A program made the position numbers and the translations under genes. Positions 45,996-56,949 of a stretch of DNA of 64,000 nt are shown in pieces. Location: the NCBI RefSeq assembly GCF_014191545.1, contig NZ_AP023361.1, positions 393,501 through 457,500 on the forward strand, in the 5' to 3' direction. Under the pieces are notes generated by a model that saw only the letters and a list, made by a program, of their open reading frames with translations, searched no databases and was not told the DNA's origin. Position 1 is the stretch's first letter, and each line of letters begins with the position of its first letter. The DNA comes from Terrihabitans soli. Its GTDB lineage: Bacteria > Pseudomonadota > Alphaproteobacteria > Rhizobiales > Methylopilaceae.

Positions 45996-46886
45996 TCAGG
46001 TCGAACTTCTGGGCGGCTTCACGCCGCTTGGAATTTCCACCGTACCGAGGGCGTCGGCGAGACGTGCTTTCGCCGAGCCCGGCCGCAGCGGCTTCTGCTG
46101 GCTTTCATGCGGCGCCCATCCCGACATCCATACAATTTCGACCGTCGCTCTGATCCGTCCATCCGGATCGGAGAAATGCGCGCGGTAGATCTCGTCGAGC
46201 TTTGCCAGCGTTTGGCGGCGCAGCGGCGTTTTTGCGCGCGCCAGCATCGGGTTTGTCGCGCCGAGCGATCTTAGGTCGCGGAACAGCCCGTAAATATCCT
46301 TGTAGCGGATCGTCAGCCGCTCTGAATCCACCACCGGCAAAGCAAACCCCGCGCGCTGAAGAAGCGCCCCGAGATCGCGCACATCGGCAAACGGAATGAC
46401 GCGCGGACTTAAGCCGCCGAGCGTTTCGCTTTCCGCTTCGGCAAAAGCCCGGCGCAGTTCGTTGAGCGTCTCGCCGCCGGCAACAGCCGCCATGAAAAGC
46501 CCGTCCGGCCTCAGCGCGCGGCGGATTTGGACGAGAAGCCCCGGCAGATCTTCGGCCCAGTGCAGCGCCAGCGCCGAGACGACGAGATCGAGCGATGCCG
46601 GCGCAAACGGCAAAGCCTCACCCTGCACCGTAATGTCCGCGCCGGGCTCGTCGCCGGCGCGCTTCAGGCTGCCGATACGATCGACGCTTTTCAGCGCATC
46701 GCGGATATCGGTGCCGCGGCTGAACAGATCGACAGCATTCGGAAAATCGCGCAGCACAGGCGCAAGGCGCTCCGCCATTTCCTCGGCGATGCGCGGCATC
46801 AGAAATTCGTCGCTGAGCCCCAAATTGCGCGCCCGCTCCAGCCGGGAGCGGCGCAGGGCGGTGTCGAAAAGGCGGGGCGCGGACAT
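45996..46886 (-). CDS. SAM-dependent methyltransferase (BioC/NDUFAF5-like)
   Basis: The 296-residue protein starts with LFDTALRRSRLERARNLG, the opening of the BioC/NDUFAF5 group, and shows FDLVVSALALHWAEDLPGLL-like motif (here LDLVVSALALHWAEDLPGLL, about residues 99-118) and RRALRPDGLFMAAVAGGETL. The usual glycine-rich motif I is replaced by DLFSRGTDI, a known feature of alphaproteobacterial members. Mitochondrial relatives hydroxylate an arginine of a complex I subunit. ATG at 46886 is chosen at the conserved start. It is divergent from the ion-channel gene. Confidence 0.78.
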   Translation of the reverse strand: MSAPRLFDTALRRSRLERARNLGLSDEFLMPRIAEEMAERLAPVLRDFPNAVDLFSRGTDIRDALKSVDRIGSLKRAGDEPGADITVQGEALPFAPASLDLVVSALALHWAEDLPGLLVQIRRALRPDGLFMAAVAGGETLNELRRAFAEAESETLGGLSPRVIPFADVRDLGALLQRAGFALPVVDSERLTIRYKDIYGLFRDLRSLGATNPMLARAKTPLRRQTLAKLDEIYRAHFSDPDGRIRATVEIVWMSGWAPHESQQKPLRPGSAKARLADALGTVEIPSGVKPPRSST

Positions 46887-46980
46887 GGCCGGGATATGAG
46901 CCCGCGGCGCGCGCCGGTCAAATCCTGTCTTGCTTCCCTTTTCTGGAAGGGCTTCGCTAGAGCCGATTGAGGAGGGGCTT

Positions 46981-47325
46981 ATGGCAAAGAAATTCGTGCC
47001 GAAGTTCAAGCAAGCCAGACGCCTCTATAGCGGCCTGTATCGGGCACTCAAGGAGCCAGCAGTGAGAACGGCCCTCTCGCTTGTCGCGGCGCTGATCCTG
47101 ATCGCATCCATCTTCTACTGGATCGTCGAAGGCTGGTCGCTGCTCGATTCCGTCTATTTCTCGGTCGTGACGATTGCGACCGTCGGCTACGGCGATTTCG
47201 TGCCGAAGACGGCGCCGGGCAAGATTTTCACCATGGTCTATATCTTCTGCGGCCTCGGCATCTTCGTTTCGGCGGCAACGGTTCTCGCCCAGGCGATCAC
47301 GCATGAGGGGGCGGACCGCCGGTGA
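46981..47325 (+). CDS. Two-helix potassium channel pore protein
   Basis: The 114-residue protein has two membrane helices (about 30-48 and 84-105) around the potassium selectivity filter TIATVGYGDFVP (about residues 64-75). There is no regulatory RCK domain. ATG at 46981 follows GAGGGG. Its 3' end overlaps the comF start by four bases. Confidence 0.85.
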   Translation: MAKKFVPKFKQARRLYSGLYRALKEPAVRTALSLVAALILIASIFYWIVEGWSLLDSVYFSVVTIATVGYGDFVPKTAPGKIFTMVYIFCGLGIFVSAATVLAQAITHEGADRR

Positions 47326-48080
47326 GTTTCGCGCAGGCGATATCGGGTCTGCCGGGCGGCCTCCGGCGCGCCGTACGCGCCGTTCTCGATATCGCTCTGC
47401 CGCCGCTCTGCCTCGGCTGCGCCAAGCCCGTCGGCACGGCCGCCACTTTGTGCCCCGCCTGTTGGCAGGGGATGGATTTTATCGCCCGGCCTTATTGCGA
47501 GCGTCTCGGCACCCCGTTCCAGGCCGATCTCGGCCCCGGCATCCTGTCGCTGAAAGCTATTTCCGATCCGCCGTCTTTCGGCCGGGCGCGGGCTGCCGCG
47601 CGCTATGACGGGGCGGCGCGGCTTCTCGTCCACCGGCTGAAATATTCCGACCGGCTCGATCTCGGCGCCGCCATGGGAAGCTGGATGGTGCGCGCCGGGC
47701 ACGAGGTTCTGGACGGAGCGGAGGTTCTCGTGCCGATCCCGCTTCATAAAGTCCGGTTCTGGGGACGGCGCTTCAATCAGGCCGGCGAGCTTGCCAAGGC
47801 GATCTCGCGGGAAACCGGCCTTCCGGTCGCGCATGAGGCGCTCAGGCGCGTGAAGGCGACGAAGAGCCAGGTCGGGCTTTCGGCAGCCGAGCGCGCCCGC
47901 AACCTCACGGGCGCGTTCCGCCCGGGACAGGCGAATACAGTGCGGGGCCGCCGCGTCGTTCTGATCGACGATGTGATGACCACGGGCTCAACCCTCAACA
48001 GTGCCGCCAATGCCTTGCGGCGGGCCGGGGTCGCGGAGGTGGATGCCCTGGTCTTCGCGCTTGTCGCCGAGCGCGTCTGA
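47322..48080 (+). CDS. comF: ComF family phosphoribosyltransferase-like protein
   Basis: The 252-residue protein has a double zinc ribbon start (PPLCLGCAKPVGTAATLCPACW, in part; about residues 22-42) and a C-terminal phosphoribosyltransferase motif VVLIDDVMTTGSTLNSA (about 209-225), the ComF/GntX pattern. ComF helps DNA uptake in naturally competent species; in Rhizobiales its role is not established. The GTG start overlaps the channel gene. Confidence 0.88.
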   Translation: MSFAQAISGLPGGLRRAVRAVLDIALPPLCLGCAKPVGTAATLCPACWQGMDFIARPYCERLGTPFQADLGPGILSLKAISDPPSFGRARAAARYDGAARLLVHRLKYSDRLDLGAAMGSWMVRAGHEVLDGAEVLVPIPLHKVRFWGRRFNQAGELAKAISRETGLPVAHEALRRVKATKSQVGLSAAERARNLTGAFRPGQANTVRGRRVVLIDDVMTTGSTLNSAANALRRAGVAEVDALVFALVAERV

Positions 48081-48095
48081 CAGCATATCTGTCTC

Positions 48096-48350
48096 ATGCC
48101 AGTCACGATCTACACCAAGCCCATGTGCCCCTATTGCCATGCGGCCCTCGAACTCCTCGACAGCAAGGGCGTCGACTATCAGGAGATCGACATTGCCGGG
48201 AAACCGGAACTGCGTGCGCAGATGATCCAGCGCTCGGGCGGACGCATGACCGTGCCGCAAATTTTCGCCGGCGACCGCCATCTCGGCGGATGCGATGACA
48301 TCTATGCGCTCGATGCGCGGGGCGAACTCGATCCGGTGCTGAACGGATGA
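48096..48350 (+). CDS. grxC: Glutaredoxin 3
   Basis: The 84-residue protein has the dithiol active site CPYC at residues 11-14 and the glutathione-binding TVPQIFAGDRHLGGCDD (about 52-68). It reduces protein disulfides with glutathione. It overlaps the next gene by four bases. Confidence 0.95.
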   Translation: MPVTIYTKPMCPYCHAALELLDSKGVDYQEIDIAGKPELRAQMIQRSGGRMTVPQIFAGDRHLGGCDDIYALDARGELDPVLNG

Positions 48351-49216
48351 GCGAGACGAGCTTTATCGCGGGCCTTGTGCAATTGCGGTCTGGACAGACC
48401 GTGGCGGCAAATATCGACGAGACGTCGAAGCTGATCCGTGAAGCCGCCGGGAAGGGCGCACATTATGTGCAGACGCCCGAGATGACCTCGCTTCTCGTCC
48501 GTGATCGCGAACGGCTGATGAATCTCGTCACCGATGAGGAGCATGATGCGGCGCTGATCGCTTTCCGCGCGCTCGCGAAGGAACTCGGCATCTATCTTCA
48601 CATCGGCTCGCTCGCGGTGCGTTTTGCCGATGAGCGCGAACGCGTCGCCAATCGCGGCTTTCTCATTCAGCCCGACGGTGATATCGCCGCGCGCTACGAC
48701 AAGATCCACATGTTCGATGTCGATCTCGACAAGGGCGAGAGCTGGCGCGAATCGCGTACCTACCAGCCGGGCGAAGTCGCCATCACCACCGATCTCCCCT
48801 GGGGCCGGCTCGGCATGACGATCTGCTACGATCTGCGCTTCTCGGCGCTTTATCGCGCCCTCGCCGAAGGCGGTGCTTCATTTCTTGCCGTTCCTGCCGC
48901 CTTCACCCAGCAGACGGGCGAAGCGCACTGGCATGTGCTGCTGCGCGCCCGCGCGATTGAAACGGGAAGTTTCGTGTTTGCGGCGGCGCAGGCCGGCAAG
49001 CACGAAGACGGCCGCGAAACCTTCGGGCATAGTTTGATCGTCGATCCCTGGGGCAAAGTGCTCGCGGAAGCCGGCACCGAGACGGGCGTTGTGACCGCCA
49101 GGATCGAACCGCATCTGTCGGCGGAGGCGCGCAAGCGTATTCCCGTTCTTCAGAACGGGCGGCGGTTCGCGATCGCGGCCTCCGAACCCGTGCATCTGCA
49201 TGAGGTCGGCAAATGA
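48347..49216 (+). CDS. Carbon-nitrogen hydrolase (Nit1-like, nitrilase superfamily)
   Basis: The 289-residue enzyme has the Glu-Lys-Cys triad: Glu45 (VQTPEMTSL), Lys119 (YDKIHMFDVDL) and Cys160 (MTICYDLRFSALYR). The set matches the Nit1/NitFhit branch, which hydrolyses deaminated glutathione; that activity fits its place next to grxC but is inferred. It is coupled by overlap to grxC and to the DUF1178 gene. Confidence 0.87.
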   Translation: MSETSFIAGLVQLRSGQTVAANIDETSKLIREAAGKGAHYVQTPEMTSLLVRDRERLMNLVTDEEHDAALIAFRALAKELGIYLHIGSLAVRFADERERVANRGFLIQPDGDIAARYDKIHMFDVDLDKGESWRESRTYQPGEVAITTDLPWGRLGMTICYDLRFSALYRALAEGGASFLAVPAAFTQQTGEAHWHVLLRARAIETGSFVFAAAQAGKHEDGRETFGHSLIVDPWGKVLAEAGTETGVVTARIEPHLSAEARKRIPVLQNGRRFAIAASEPVHLHEVGK

Positions 49217-49653
49217 TTCGCTATGCACTCTCCTGCGCCACGGGCCATGGCTTCGATGTCTGGTTCCGCTCGGGCGATGATTACGACGCCCAGGCCAAGC
49301 GCGGGCTATTGTCCTGTCCGGTCTGCGGTTCGCAAAAGGTCGAGAAGGCGCTGATGTCGCCTGCGGTCGCAACGCATGAAGCAGATGGCGCGCAGGGCGC
49401 TTCCACGGAAGCTGTCATTCTCAGCGAGAAGGAAACGGAACTGCGCGAGATGATCCGCAAAGTGCGCGATGAGGTGACGAAACACGCCGAGAATGTCGGC
49501 CCGCGTTTTGCCGAAGTCGCCCGCCAGATGCATGATGGCGAGATCGAGCGCTCATCGGTCTATGGTGTTGCGTCCGCCGATGAGGTGCGCTCCCTGAGCG
49601 AAGACGGCGTTGAGTTCCATCCGCTTCCGACGCTTCCCGAAGAAGGCAATTGA
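49213..49653 (+). CDS. DUF1178 family protein
   Basis: The 146-residue protein begins with the DUF1178 pattern MIRYALSCATGHGFDVWFRS and a CPVCGS zinc-knuckle-like pair (about residues 35-40), and ends with FAEVARQMHDGEIERSSVYG. The function is unknown. It overlaps the preceding gene by four bases and abuts the following TTG-started gene. Confidence 0.88.
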   Translation: MIRYALSCATGHGFDVWFRSGDDYDAQAKRGLLSCPVCGSQKVEKALMSPAVATHEADGAQGASTEAVILSEKETELREMIRKVRDEVTKHAENVGPRFAEVARQMHDGEIERSSVYGVASADEVRSLSEDGVEFHPLPTLPEEGN

Positions 49654-50607
49654 TTGATCGCGCCTCCGGTCTTCACGGACGAGGATATGGCCGAGCTGCG
49701 CCGCATGAATGCGCGCCTCGCCTTTGCGCCGCGCGTGCGCATGAAGACGTGGGCAAGCCGCCGCATCTCGCATCTCGTCGTGCTCCTGCTCGAAACCTTT
49801 TATTCGAAAGGCGTCGGCAAGACGGGCGTCACGGTCGAAACGCGCTCGATCATCGCGCTCGGCAAGCGCATCTCGATCCGGATCTTGCGGCCACCGGGAA
49901 AATTGCGCGGCGTTCATCTCGATATTCATGGCGGCGGATGGTGCGCCGGCAATGCCAAAATGAACGATCAGCCGAACGCGGCTTTGGCCGCTGCGTGCCA
50001 GGTCGCGGTGGTCAGCGTCGAATACGGCCGCGCGCCGGAATGCTCGATCCATGAACTGATCGATCAGTGCGAGGCCGTCGCCGTGTGGCTCTCCGAAAAC
50101 GTCGCGCGCGAATTCAAAGCCGATCGCATGACCATCGGCGGCGACAGCGCGGGCGCGCATCTTGCAGCCTGCGTGCTTCTGCGCCGTCCACGCCGGTTCC
50201 GCGCAGCCTTGCTCTGGTATGGCGTCTACGATCTTGCGGGCAGCAAGGGCTTGCGAGAAGCGCCGCGCAACGCGCTCGTCTTCCATGCGCCGACCATGCT
50301 GGCCTGCCTGCGTCTGCTGACGCCGCATATGAGCGATGAAGAGCGGCGCGCGGGCGATATCTCGCCGCTCTTTGCCGATCTCAAGGGCATGCCGCCGGCG
50401 CTTCTGATTTCCGGAATGAAGGATCCGCTGCACACCGAAAGCGTCCAGCTCTATGCGAAATGGCGCGCCGCAGGGGCGGATACGCGGCTGCTCGAAGTGC
50501 CGGAGGCGGGGCACGCCTTCAACAGATTGCACATCGAGCTTTCGCGCAAGACGGAAGGCTACGCCCATGCCTGGCTGTCGAACTATTTTTCGGCGGTGAG
50601 CCAGTAA
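49654..50607 (+). CDS. Alpha/beta hydrolase of the hormone-sensitive lipase (HSL) type
   Basis: The 317-residue protein has the oxyanion-hole motif HGGGWCAGN (about 92-100), the nucleophile elbow GGDSAGAHLAA with Ser165, and the C-terminal histidine in EAGHAFN. This is the HSL/esterase family IV layout. The TTG start at 49654 directly after the DUF1178 stop, with AGAAGG upstream, is favoured; an in-frame ATG at 49687 is the alternative. It converges on ubiG and overlaps it by 25 bases. Confidence 0.82.
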   Translation: MIAPPVFTDEDMAELRRMNARLAFAPRVRMKTWASRRISHLVVLLLETFYSKGVGKTGVTVETRSIIALGKRISIRILRPPGKLRGVHLDIHGGGWCAGNAKMNDQPNAALAAACQVAVVSVEYGRAPECSIHELIDQCEAVAVWLSENVAREFKADRMTIGGDSAGAHLAACVLLRRPRRFRAALLWYGVYDLAGSKGLREAPRNALVFHAPTMLACLRLLTPHMSDEERRAGDISPLFADLKGMPPALLISGMKDPLHTESVQLYAKWRAAGADTRLLEVPEAGHAFNRLHIELSRKTEGYAHAWLSNYFSAVSQ

Positions 50608-51311
50608 TTACAGCCGCTGTCGCGGCCGAGCCGCCAGCGATCCCGGAGCGGATCGAAGATCATTCCGGTGACATCTGTGGCCTCAACCCCCGCCGAGGCG
50701 CACCAGGAGGTGAGCTCGTCGGGCGTCACGAATTTCTGCCAGTCATGCGTGCCCGCCGGAATCCAGCGCAGCACATATTCGGCGCCGACAATGGCGAGCG
50801 CAAAACTCTTGACCGTGCGGTTCAGCGTCGAAAACAGAACAAGCCCGCCCGGCCGTGCAAGGCCGGATATGGTTTTGACGAAGGAGGCGGGGTCGTCGAC
50901 ATGTTCGATGACTTCGGAGGCGATCACGGCGTCGAATGTCCTTCCCTCGGCCAGAAGCTCTTCGGCGGAGGCCGCCCGGTAATTGATGTCGAGCCCCGCC
51001 TCTTCGGCATGGGACTTGGCGACCGCGATGCTCTCGGCCGCGGGTTCGATGCCGGTCACCGACGCGCCGAGCCGGGCGAGCGGTTCGGATAGAATGCCGC
51101 CGCCGCAGCCCACATCGAGGATATTGAGGCCTTTGAGGCTTTTCAGGCTGGACGGGTCGCGGGCAAAGCGCTCGGCCAGCCGGTCGCGGACATATTCCAC
51201 CCGGACCGGGGTGAGCTTGTGAAGGGGGGCATAGGGGCCTTTGGGGCTCCACCATTCATCCGCGAGAGCGGCGAACCGGGCGACCTCTTCCTGATTAACC
51301 GAACTCGCCAC
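50583..51311 (-). CDS. ubiG: Ubiquinone biosynthesis O-methyltransferase
   Basis: The 242-residue protein shows [27 protein letters not shown] opening (given in part: [17 protein letters not shown]), SAM motif [19 protein letters not shown], and [20 protein letters not shown], all diagnostic of UbiG. It makes both O-methylations of ubiquinone. The GTG at 51311 (protein starting with VASSVNQEE) is chosen because GGGAGGAG lies 5-6 bases upstream; a GTG at 51353 would add 14 unconserved residues. Confidence 0.93.
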   Translation of the reverse strand: MASSVNQEEVARFAALADEWWSPKGPYAPLHKLTPVRVEYVRDRLAERFARDPSSLKSLKGLNILDVGCGGGILSEPLARLGASVTGIEPAAESIAVAKSHAEEAGLDINYRAASAEELLAEGRTFDAVIASEVIEHVDDPASFVKTISGLARPGGLVLFSTLNRTVKSFALAIVGAEYVLRWIPAGTHDWQKFVTPDELTSWCASAGVEATDVTGMIFDPLRDRWRLGRDSGCNYWLTAEK

Positions 51312-51317
51312 AACTCT

Positions 51318-51326
51318 CCTCCCGGC
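51318..51326 (-). promoter_or_regulatory. Strong ribosome-binding site that fixes the ubiG start
   Basis: On the minus strand CGGGAGGAG precedes the GTG at 51311 by six bases. It shows that the longer in-frame start at 51353 is unlikely. Confidence 0.65.
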
Positions 51327-51439
51327 GGCTCGTGGGGATTTGCCCTCCGCCACCGCCGCCGTTATGTATACGCGCCTTTTTCAGGGCGCCACCCGCTTGG
51401 GTAGGCGTAGAACCCCAATCCGAACCTGCCGGACCCTTA

Positions 51440-52690
51440 ATGGCCCGCATTGTTATGAAGTTCGGCGGCACGTCGGTCGCCACTATCGAGCGCATCCAGA
51501 ACGTCGCGCGCCATGTGAAGCGCGAGGTCGATGCTGGCCATGAGGTGGCCGTCGTCGTCTCGGCCATGGCGGGCGTGACCAATCAGCTCGTCGCCTGGTG
51601 CAAAGAGGCGATGGCCGACTATGACCGCCGCGAATATGACGCCGTCGTCGCTTCGGGCGAGCAGGTGACCTCGGGTCTCCTTGCCATTGCCCTGCACAAT
51701 CTCGGCCTCAAGGCGCGCTCCTATCAGGGCTGGCAGATTCCGCTGAAGACCGACGAGACCCATGGCTCGGCGCGCATCGCCGATCTCGGCGGCAGCACCA
51801 TTGTCGAGGGCTTCAAGAACGGGACTGTCGCCTGCATCGCCGGCTTCCAGGGTGTCTCTCCCGACGGCTCGATCGCAACACTCGGCCGCGGCGGCTCCGA
51901 TACGTCGGCGGTGGCGGTCGCGGCCGGCATCAAGGCCGACCGCTGCGACATCTATACGGATGTTGACGGCGTCTACACGACCGATCCCCGCATCGTGCCG
52001 CAGGCGCGCCGGCTGGACCGTGTCGCCTTCGAGGAAATGCTTGAAATGGCCTCGCTCGGGGCCAAAGTGCTGCAGGTCCGCTCGGTCGAGCTGGCCATGG
52101 TGCACAATGTGCGGGTGTTCGTGCGCTCGAGCTTCGATGCGCCGGATGCGCCCCAGATCGGCGTGGGCAATCTGCCGCCCGGAACCCTCATCTGCAACGA
52201 GGAAGAGATCGTGGAACAGCAGGTCGTCACCGGCATCGCCTATTCGAAGGACGAAGCCCAGGTCACTTTGCGCGGGGTTCAGGACAAGCCGGGCGTTGCC
52301 GCCGGCGTCTTCGGCCCGCTCGCTTCGGGCAATATCAATGTCGACATGATCGTCCAGAACATCTCGGACGACGGCACGACCGACCTCACCTTCACCGTCC
52401 CGGTCGCCGATTACGAGCGGGCTATGGCGGCCCTTCAGAAGAACAAGAAGGAAATCGGCTACGCCAAGCTCGACGGCGCGACCGATGTCGTGAAGGTTTC
52501 GGTGGTCGGTATCGGAATGCGCTCGCATGCCGGCGTTGCCGCCAAAGCCTTTGCCGCGCTTGCGGAAAAGGGCATCAATATCCGCGTCATAGCCACTTCC
52601 GAGATCAAGATCTCGGTTCTGATCGATGCGGCCTATACCGAACTTGCCGTTCGTACGCTGCACTCGATATACGGGCTGGATCAGGCCTAG
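51440..52690 (+). CDS. lysC: Aspartate kinase
   Basis: The 416-residue protein has the kinase motif [10 protein letters not shown] (residues 5-14), [17 protein letters not shown] (about 153-169) and two C-terminal ACT domains (about 265-410), the site of feedback control by lysine and threonine in relatives. It makes aspartyl phosphate for lysine, methionine and threonine. ATG at 51440 matches the conserved start [10 protein letters not shown]. Confidence 0.95.
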   Translation: MARIVMKFGGTSVATIERIQNVARHVKREVDAGHEVAVVVSAMAGVTNQLVAWCKEAMADYDRREYDAVVASGEQVTSGLLAIALHNLGLKARSYQGWQIPLKTDETHGSARIADLGGSTIVEGFKNGTVACIAGFQGVSPDGSIATLGRGGSDTSAVAVAAGIKADRCDIYTDVDGVYTTDPRIVPQARRLDRVAFEEMLEMASLGAKVLQVRSVELAMVHNVRVFVRSSFDAPDAPQIGVGNLPPGTLICNEEEIVEQQVVTGIAYSKDEAQVTLRGVQDKPGVAAGVFGPLASGNINVDMIVQNISDDGTTDLTFTVPVADYERAMAALQKNKKEIGYAKLDGATDVVKVSVVGIGMRSHAGVAAKAFAALAEKGINIRVIATSEIKISVLIDAAYTELAVRTLHSIYGLDQA

Positions 52691-52772
52691 CGCCCGGCGG
52701 CTAGAATCGGTTCATCTTCAAGGCGTAGACACATCCTCGGGGCAAGGTCCCCGGTTACGGAGTATTCGGCCC

Positions 52773-55028
52773 ATGCGAGGTGCTTTCGGCGGCCCACGCG
52801 TGCTCTTGCGCCGCCTCCGCGAGGTCATGGCGGAGCCGGTCACCGCGCAGGACAAGCTCGACAGAATCGTGGTGCTCATCGCGGCGAATATGGTCGCCGA
52901 GGTGTGCTCGACCTATGTGCTGCGCGTCGACGGCGAGCTTGAGCTCTACGCGACCGAGGGTCTGAACCCGCAGGCCGTTCACCAGACGACGCTCGGCCGC
53001 GGCGAGGGTCTTGTCGGCCTTGTCGCCAGCGCGGCCGAACCCCTGAACATTTCCGACGCCCAGAACCATCCGGCCTTCAGCTACAAGCCGGAAACGGGCG
53101 AAGAGATTTACCACTCCTTCCTCGGCGTGCCGATTCTCAGAGCCGGCAATACGCTCGGCGTGCTCGTCGTCCAGAACAAGGCGCACCGCACCTACAGCGA
53201 AGAGGAAGTCGAGGCGCTGCAGACCACCGCCATGGTGCTGGCGGAAATGATCGCCTCGGGCGAACTCACCTCGATCGCGCGCCCCGGCGCCGAGCCCGCG
53301 GTGACGCGCCCGCTTCACGCAACGGGCGTGCCGCTCGCCGAAGGCATCGCGCTTGGTTACGCGGTGCTGCACGAGCCGCGCACGCTCGCCACCGAAAATC
53401 TCATCGCCGAAGACGTAACGAAAGAAGTCGCGCGCCTCGATGAATCGGTCGACAAACTGCGCGTGCAGCTCGACGAGCTCCTCAGCCAGGACGGCGTCGC
53501 ACCGGCGGGCGAGCATCGCGACGTGCTCGAGGCCTTCCGCATGTTCGCGCATGATCGCGGCTGGGTGCGCCGCATGCGCGAAGCGGTGCTGCAGGGCCTT
53601 ACGGCGGAAGCTGCCGTCGAGCGCGTGCAGTCGGACACGCGCGCCCGCATGCTGCGCGCGACCGATCCCTATATCCGCGAGCGTCTGCACGATCTGGATG
53701 ATCTCGCCAATCGTCTGTTGCGCATTCTCACCGGCCGCGAGCACGGCCCGGTCGCGGAAATGCCGGACAATGCCATTCTCGTTGCGCGCTCGATGGCGCC
53801 GGCAGCATTGCTCGACTACGACCGCACAAAACTACGCGGCCTCATCATCGAGGAAGCGGGCCCGACCTCGCATGTGACGATTATCGCCCGCGCGCTCGGC
53901 ATTGCGTCCGTCGCGCAGATCCAGAACATCGTGTCGATGGTCGAAGCCGGCGATGCTCTGATCGTCGACGGCGGCACCGGCGATGTGCATGTGCGCCCGC
54001 CCGTCGATGTGCAGAAAAGCTATGCCGACAAGGTGAAGCTGCGCGCCCGCCGTCAGGCGCAGTATCAGAAGCTGCGCGACAAGCCGGCGATCACCAAAGA
54101 CGGCACGACGATCAGTCTCATGCTGAACGGCGGTCTTCTCGTCGATCTTCCTTATGTCGAAGAGACCGGCGCGTCGGGCATCGGCCTGTTCCGCACCGAA
54201 TTGCAGTTCATGGTGTCGCCCACTCTGCCGCGCGCCGGCGAGCAGGAGGAGCTTTATAGATCCGTGCTCGATGCGGCGGGCGACAAGCCCGTCATTTTCC
54301 GCACGCTCGATATCGGCGGCGACAAGGTGCTGCCCTATCTGCGCACCGTCGAAGAAGAAAACCCGGCGCTCGGCTGGCGCGCCATCCGTTTCGGTCTCGA
54401 CCGTCCGGGTCTTTTGCGCTCGCAGGTACGTGCGCTGGCGCGCGCCGCCGCGGGCCGCACATTGCGCGTGATGTTCCCGATGATCGCCGCGGTGAACGAG
54501 ATCGAGGAAGCGCGCACCATTGTCGAGCGCGAGCTTACTCACCTTCGTAAATGGGGCCATCAGCTGCCTGAGCGTATGATGCTCGGCGCGATGCTCGAAG
54601 TGCCTTCGCTGCTCTTCGAGCTTGACGAGCTTCTGAAGCATGTCGACTTCATCTCGATCGGCTCGAACGATCTCATCCAGTTCATGTATGCCGCCGATCG
54701 CGGCAATTCGCGCGTCGCCGACCGCTTCGATCCGATTTCGCCGGCGATGATGCGGGCGTTCAAACTGATCATCGACAGTGCCAACAAAGCCGGGAAACCT
54801 GCGACGGTGTGCGGCGAGCTTGCGGCGCGGCCGGCGGGGGCGCTCGCGCTCATTGGCCTCGGCTTCCGTCATCTTTCGGTGTCGCCGGTCTCGATCGGTC
54901 CGCTGAAGGCAATGATCCGCGACATCAACATCAAGGATGCGGAAGCGGCGGTGATGAGGATTGTCGAAGGCGATGAAAGCGGCCGCGATACGCTGACGCA
55001 GATCGCCGAATCCATAAAACTCTCCTGA
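52773..55028 (+). CDS. ptsP: Enzyme I-Ntr (PTS phosphotransferase PtsP)
   Basis: The 751-residue protein has an N-terminal GAF domain (about 25-160), the EI N-domain with phospho-His367 in [14 protein letters not shown], and the PEP-binding barrel (about 460-720; [39 protein letters not shown] and the catalytic-cysteine segment VCGELAARP). It starts the nitrogen-type PTS relay to NPr and EIIA-Ntr. ATG at 52773 is favoured over an upstream in-frame start because the family opening [19 protein letters not shown] is found there. The stop overlaps prfA by one base. Confidence 0.95.
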   Translation: MRGAFGGPRVLLRRLREVMAEPVTAQDKLDRIVVLIAANMVAEVCSTYVLRVDGELELYATEGLNPQAVHQTTLGRGEGLVGLVASAAEPLNISDAQNHPAFSYKPETGEEIYHSFLGVPILRAGNTLGVLVVQNKAHRTYSEEEVEALQTTAMVLAEMIASGELTSIARPGAEPAVTRPLHATGVPLAEGIALGYAVLHEPRTLATENLIAEDVTKEVARLDESVDKLRVQLDELLSQDGVAPAGEHRDVLEAFRMFAHDRGWVRRMREAVLQGLTAEAAVERVQSDTRARMLRATDPYIRERLHDLDDLANRLLRILTGREHGPVAEMPDNAILVARSMAPAALLDYDRTKLRGLIIEEAGPTSHVTIIARALGIASVAQIQNIVSMVEAGDALIVDGGTGDVHVRPPVDVQKSYADKVKLRARRQAQYQKLRDKPAITKDGTTISLMLNGGLLVDLPYVEETGASGIGLFRTELQFMVSPTLPRAGEQEELYRSVLDAAGDKPVIFRTLDIGGDKVLPYLRTVEEENPALGWRAIRFGLDRPGLLRSQVRALARAAAGRTLRVMFPMIAAVNEIEEARTIVERELTHLRKWGHQLPERMMLGAMLEVPSLLFELDELLKHVDFISIGSNDLIQFMYAADRGNSRVADRFDPISPAMMRAFKLIIDSANKAGKPATVCGELAARPAGALALIGLGFRHLSVSPVSIGPLKAMIRDINIKDAEAAVMRIVEGDESGRDTLTQIAESIKLS

Positions 55029-56107
55029 TGCTGCCGACGGAAAAACTCGACGCTCTTGTGCGGCGCTTCGATGCCATAGATGCCGAACTCGCGCATGGCA
55101 ATCCGGACGGGCAGACGCTGGTGAAGCTGACGCGCGAGCGTTCCGATCTCGCCGACCTCGTTGAAGTGGTGCGCGAGTGGAAAGCGCTCACGGCGGAAGT
55201 CGCGAGCCTGAAAGCCATGTCGGAAGACAGCGCCAATGACGGCGAGATGCGCGACCTCGCCCGTGCCGAATACAACGACAAGGCCACAGCGCTCGAAGAA
55301 CTCGAACAGCGCCTGCGGCTGCTGCTTTTGCCCAAGGATGCTGCCGACGAGCGCGGCGTCATTCTCGAAGTGCGCGCCGGAACCGGCGGCGATGAGGCGG
55401 CGATTTTCGCCGGCGATCTGTTCCGCATGTATTCGCGCTATGCGGATCTGCAGGGCTGGAAGGTCGAGGTTCTGTCGGCGAGCGAAGGCACGGCCGGCGG
55501 CTATCGCGAAATCATCGCCAGCATTGAAGGGCGCGGCGTCTATGCGCGGCTGAAATTCGAGTCCGGCGCGCACCGTGTGCAGCGCGTGCCCGATACCGAA
55601 ACACAGGGGCGCATCCACACCTCTGCCGCGACGGTCGCCGTTCTGCCGGAAGCCGAAGAGGTCGATGTCGAAATCCGCGACGCCGATCTCCGCATCGACG
55701 TCTATCGCGCCCAGGGCGCCGGCGGCCAGCACGTCAACAAGACGGAATCGGCGGTGCGCATCACCCACATTCCGACCAACACCGTCGTCGCCGTGCAGGA
55801 CGAGCGCTCGCAGCACAAGAACAAGGCGCGGGCCATGGCCATGCTGCGCGCCAAGATCTTCGATGCGCAGCGCACCGCCCTCGATCAGGCCCGGGCGGCC
55901 GACCGCAAAGGCCAGGTCGGCTCGGGGGATCGATCCGAGCGCATCCGGACCTATAACTTTCCGCAGGGGCGCGTGACCGATCACCGGATCGGCCTGACGC
56001 TCTATAATCTCCCCGAGATCGTCGAAGGCTCGGGGCTTGGCGAGGTGGTTGGGGCCCTCGTCGCCGAACATCAGGCGCGGCTGCTGGCCGCCGAGGCGGA
56101 GGAATGA
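55028..56107 (+). CDS. prfA: Peptide chain release factor 1
   Basis: The 359-residue protein carries the GGQ motif ([18 protein letters not shown], about residues 232-249) and a PxT-type anticodon region in the middle domain. It releases peptides at UAA and UAG. It overlaps ptsP by one base and prmC by four. Confidence 0.96.
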   Translation: MLPTEKLDALVRRFDAIDAELAHGNPDGQTLVKLTRERSDLADLVEVVREWKALTAEVASLKAMSEDSANDGEMRDLARAEYNDKATALEELEQRLRLLLLPKDAADERGVILEVRAGTGGDEAAIFAGDLFRMYSRYADLQGWKVEVLSASEGTAGGYREIIASIEGRGVYARLKFESGAHRVQRVPDTETQGRIHTSAATVAVLPEAEEVDVEIRDADLRIDVYRAQGAGGQHVNKTESAVRITHIPTNTVVAVQDERSQHKNKARAMAMLRAKIFDAQRTALDQARAADRKGQVGSGDRSERIRTYNFPQGRVTDHRIGLTLYNLPEIVEGSGLGEVVGALVAEHQARLLAAEAEE

Positions 56108-56949
56108 AGACCCGCAACGAGCTTCTCAGCCAGTCGGTCGAGCGGCTTCGCATGGCAAAGCTCGATACGCCCGAGCTCGATGCACGGGTTCTCGTCAAAT
56201 ACGCTTTGAAGCTTAGCGATGCCGAACTGATCGGCGGTTCGGACCTCAATGTCTCGCCGGATTGTGCGAGCGGCCTCGAAAACATGATCTGCCGCCGGGT
56301 GCGCGGCGAGCCTGTGGCCCGAATCATCGGCCGCAAAGAGTTCTGGGGCTTAAGCTTTGAGCTCGGCCTCGACACCCTGGTCCCGCGGCCGGAAACAGAG
56401 ACTTTGATCGAGGCGGCTCTCGCGGCATTCGGTCGCGGAACGCCCCGGAAAGTCCTCGATCTCGGCACCGGGACGGGCTGTCTCCTCCTCGGGCTCCTCA
56501 GCGAATACCCCGAAGCGTCCGGCCTTGGGGTCGATATTGCCCCCAAAGCGGTCGAGGTGGCCGCCGCCAATGGCAGGCGCCTGGGCTTTGACGGCAGGGC
56601 CGAATTTCGCGTCTCGGACTGGGATGAGGGGGTCGAGGGGCAGTTCGACCTGATCCTGTCCAATCCCCCCTACATTCTCAGGGAAGACATTGAAAAGCTT
56701 GCCCCGGAAGTCCGCCTCCATGACCCGATAAAGGCCCTGGACGGGGGCCCGGACGGGCTTTCGGCCTACCGGGCGCTGGCAGCGGCCGCTGCCCGGCGTC
56801 TTGCCCCGCAGGGGCTCCTGATCGCCGAGCTGGGGGCCGGCCAGGAGGCCGATGTTGCGGGGGTCATGGCCAAGGCCGGCCTCAAGGTGGATGGTCCCGC
56901 CCGCCCAGATTTAGCCGGAATTCCACGAGCCCTTGTTGTGAGGCGCTGA
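56104..56949 (+). CDS. prmC: Release factor glutamine methyltransferase
   Basis: The 281-residue enzyme shows [19 protein letters not shown] (about 61-79), SAM motif [15 protein letters not shown] and the catalytic NPPY ([12 protein letters not shown], about 184). It methylates the GGQ glutamine of the release factor encoded just upstream, a usual pairing. Confidence 0.95.
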   Translation: MKTRNELLSQSVERLRMAKLDTPELDARVLVKYALKLSDAELIGGSDLNVSPDCASGLENMICRRVRGEPVARIIGRKEFWGLSFELGLDTLVPRPETETLIEAALAAFGRGTPRKVLDLGTGTGCLLLGLLSEYPEASGLGVDIAPKAVEVAAANGRRLGFDGRAEFRVSDWDEGVEGQFDLILSNPPYILREDIEKLAPEVRLHDPIKALDGGPDGLSAYRALAAAAARRLAPQGLLIAELGAGQEADVAGVMAKAGLKVDGPARPDLAGIPRALVVRR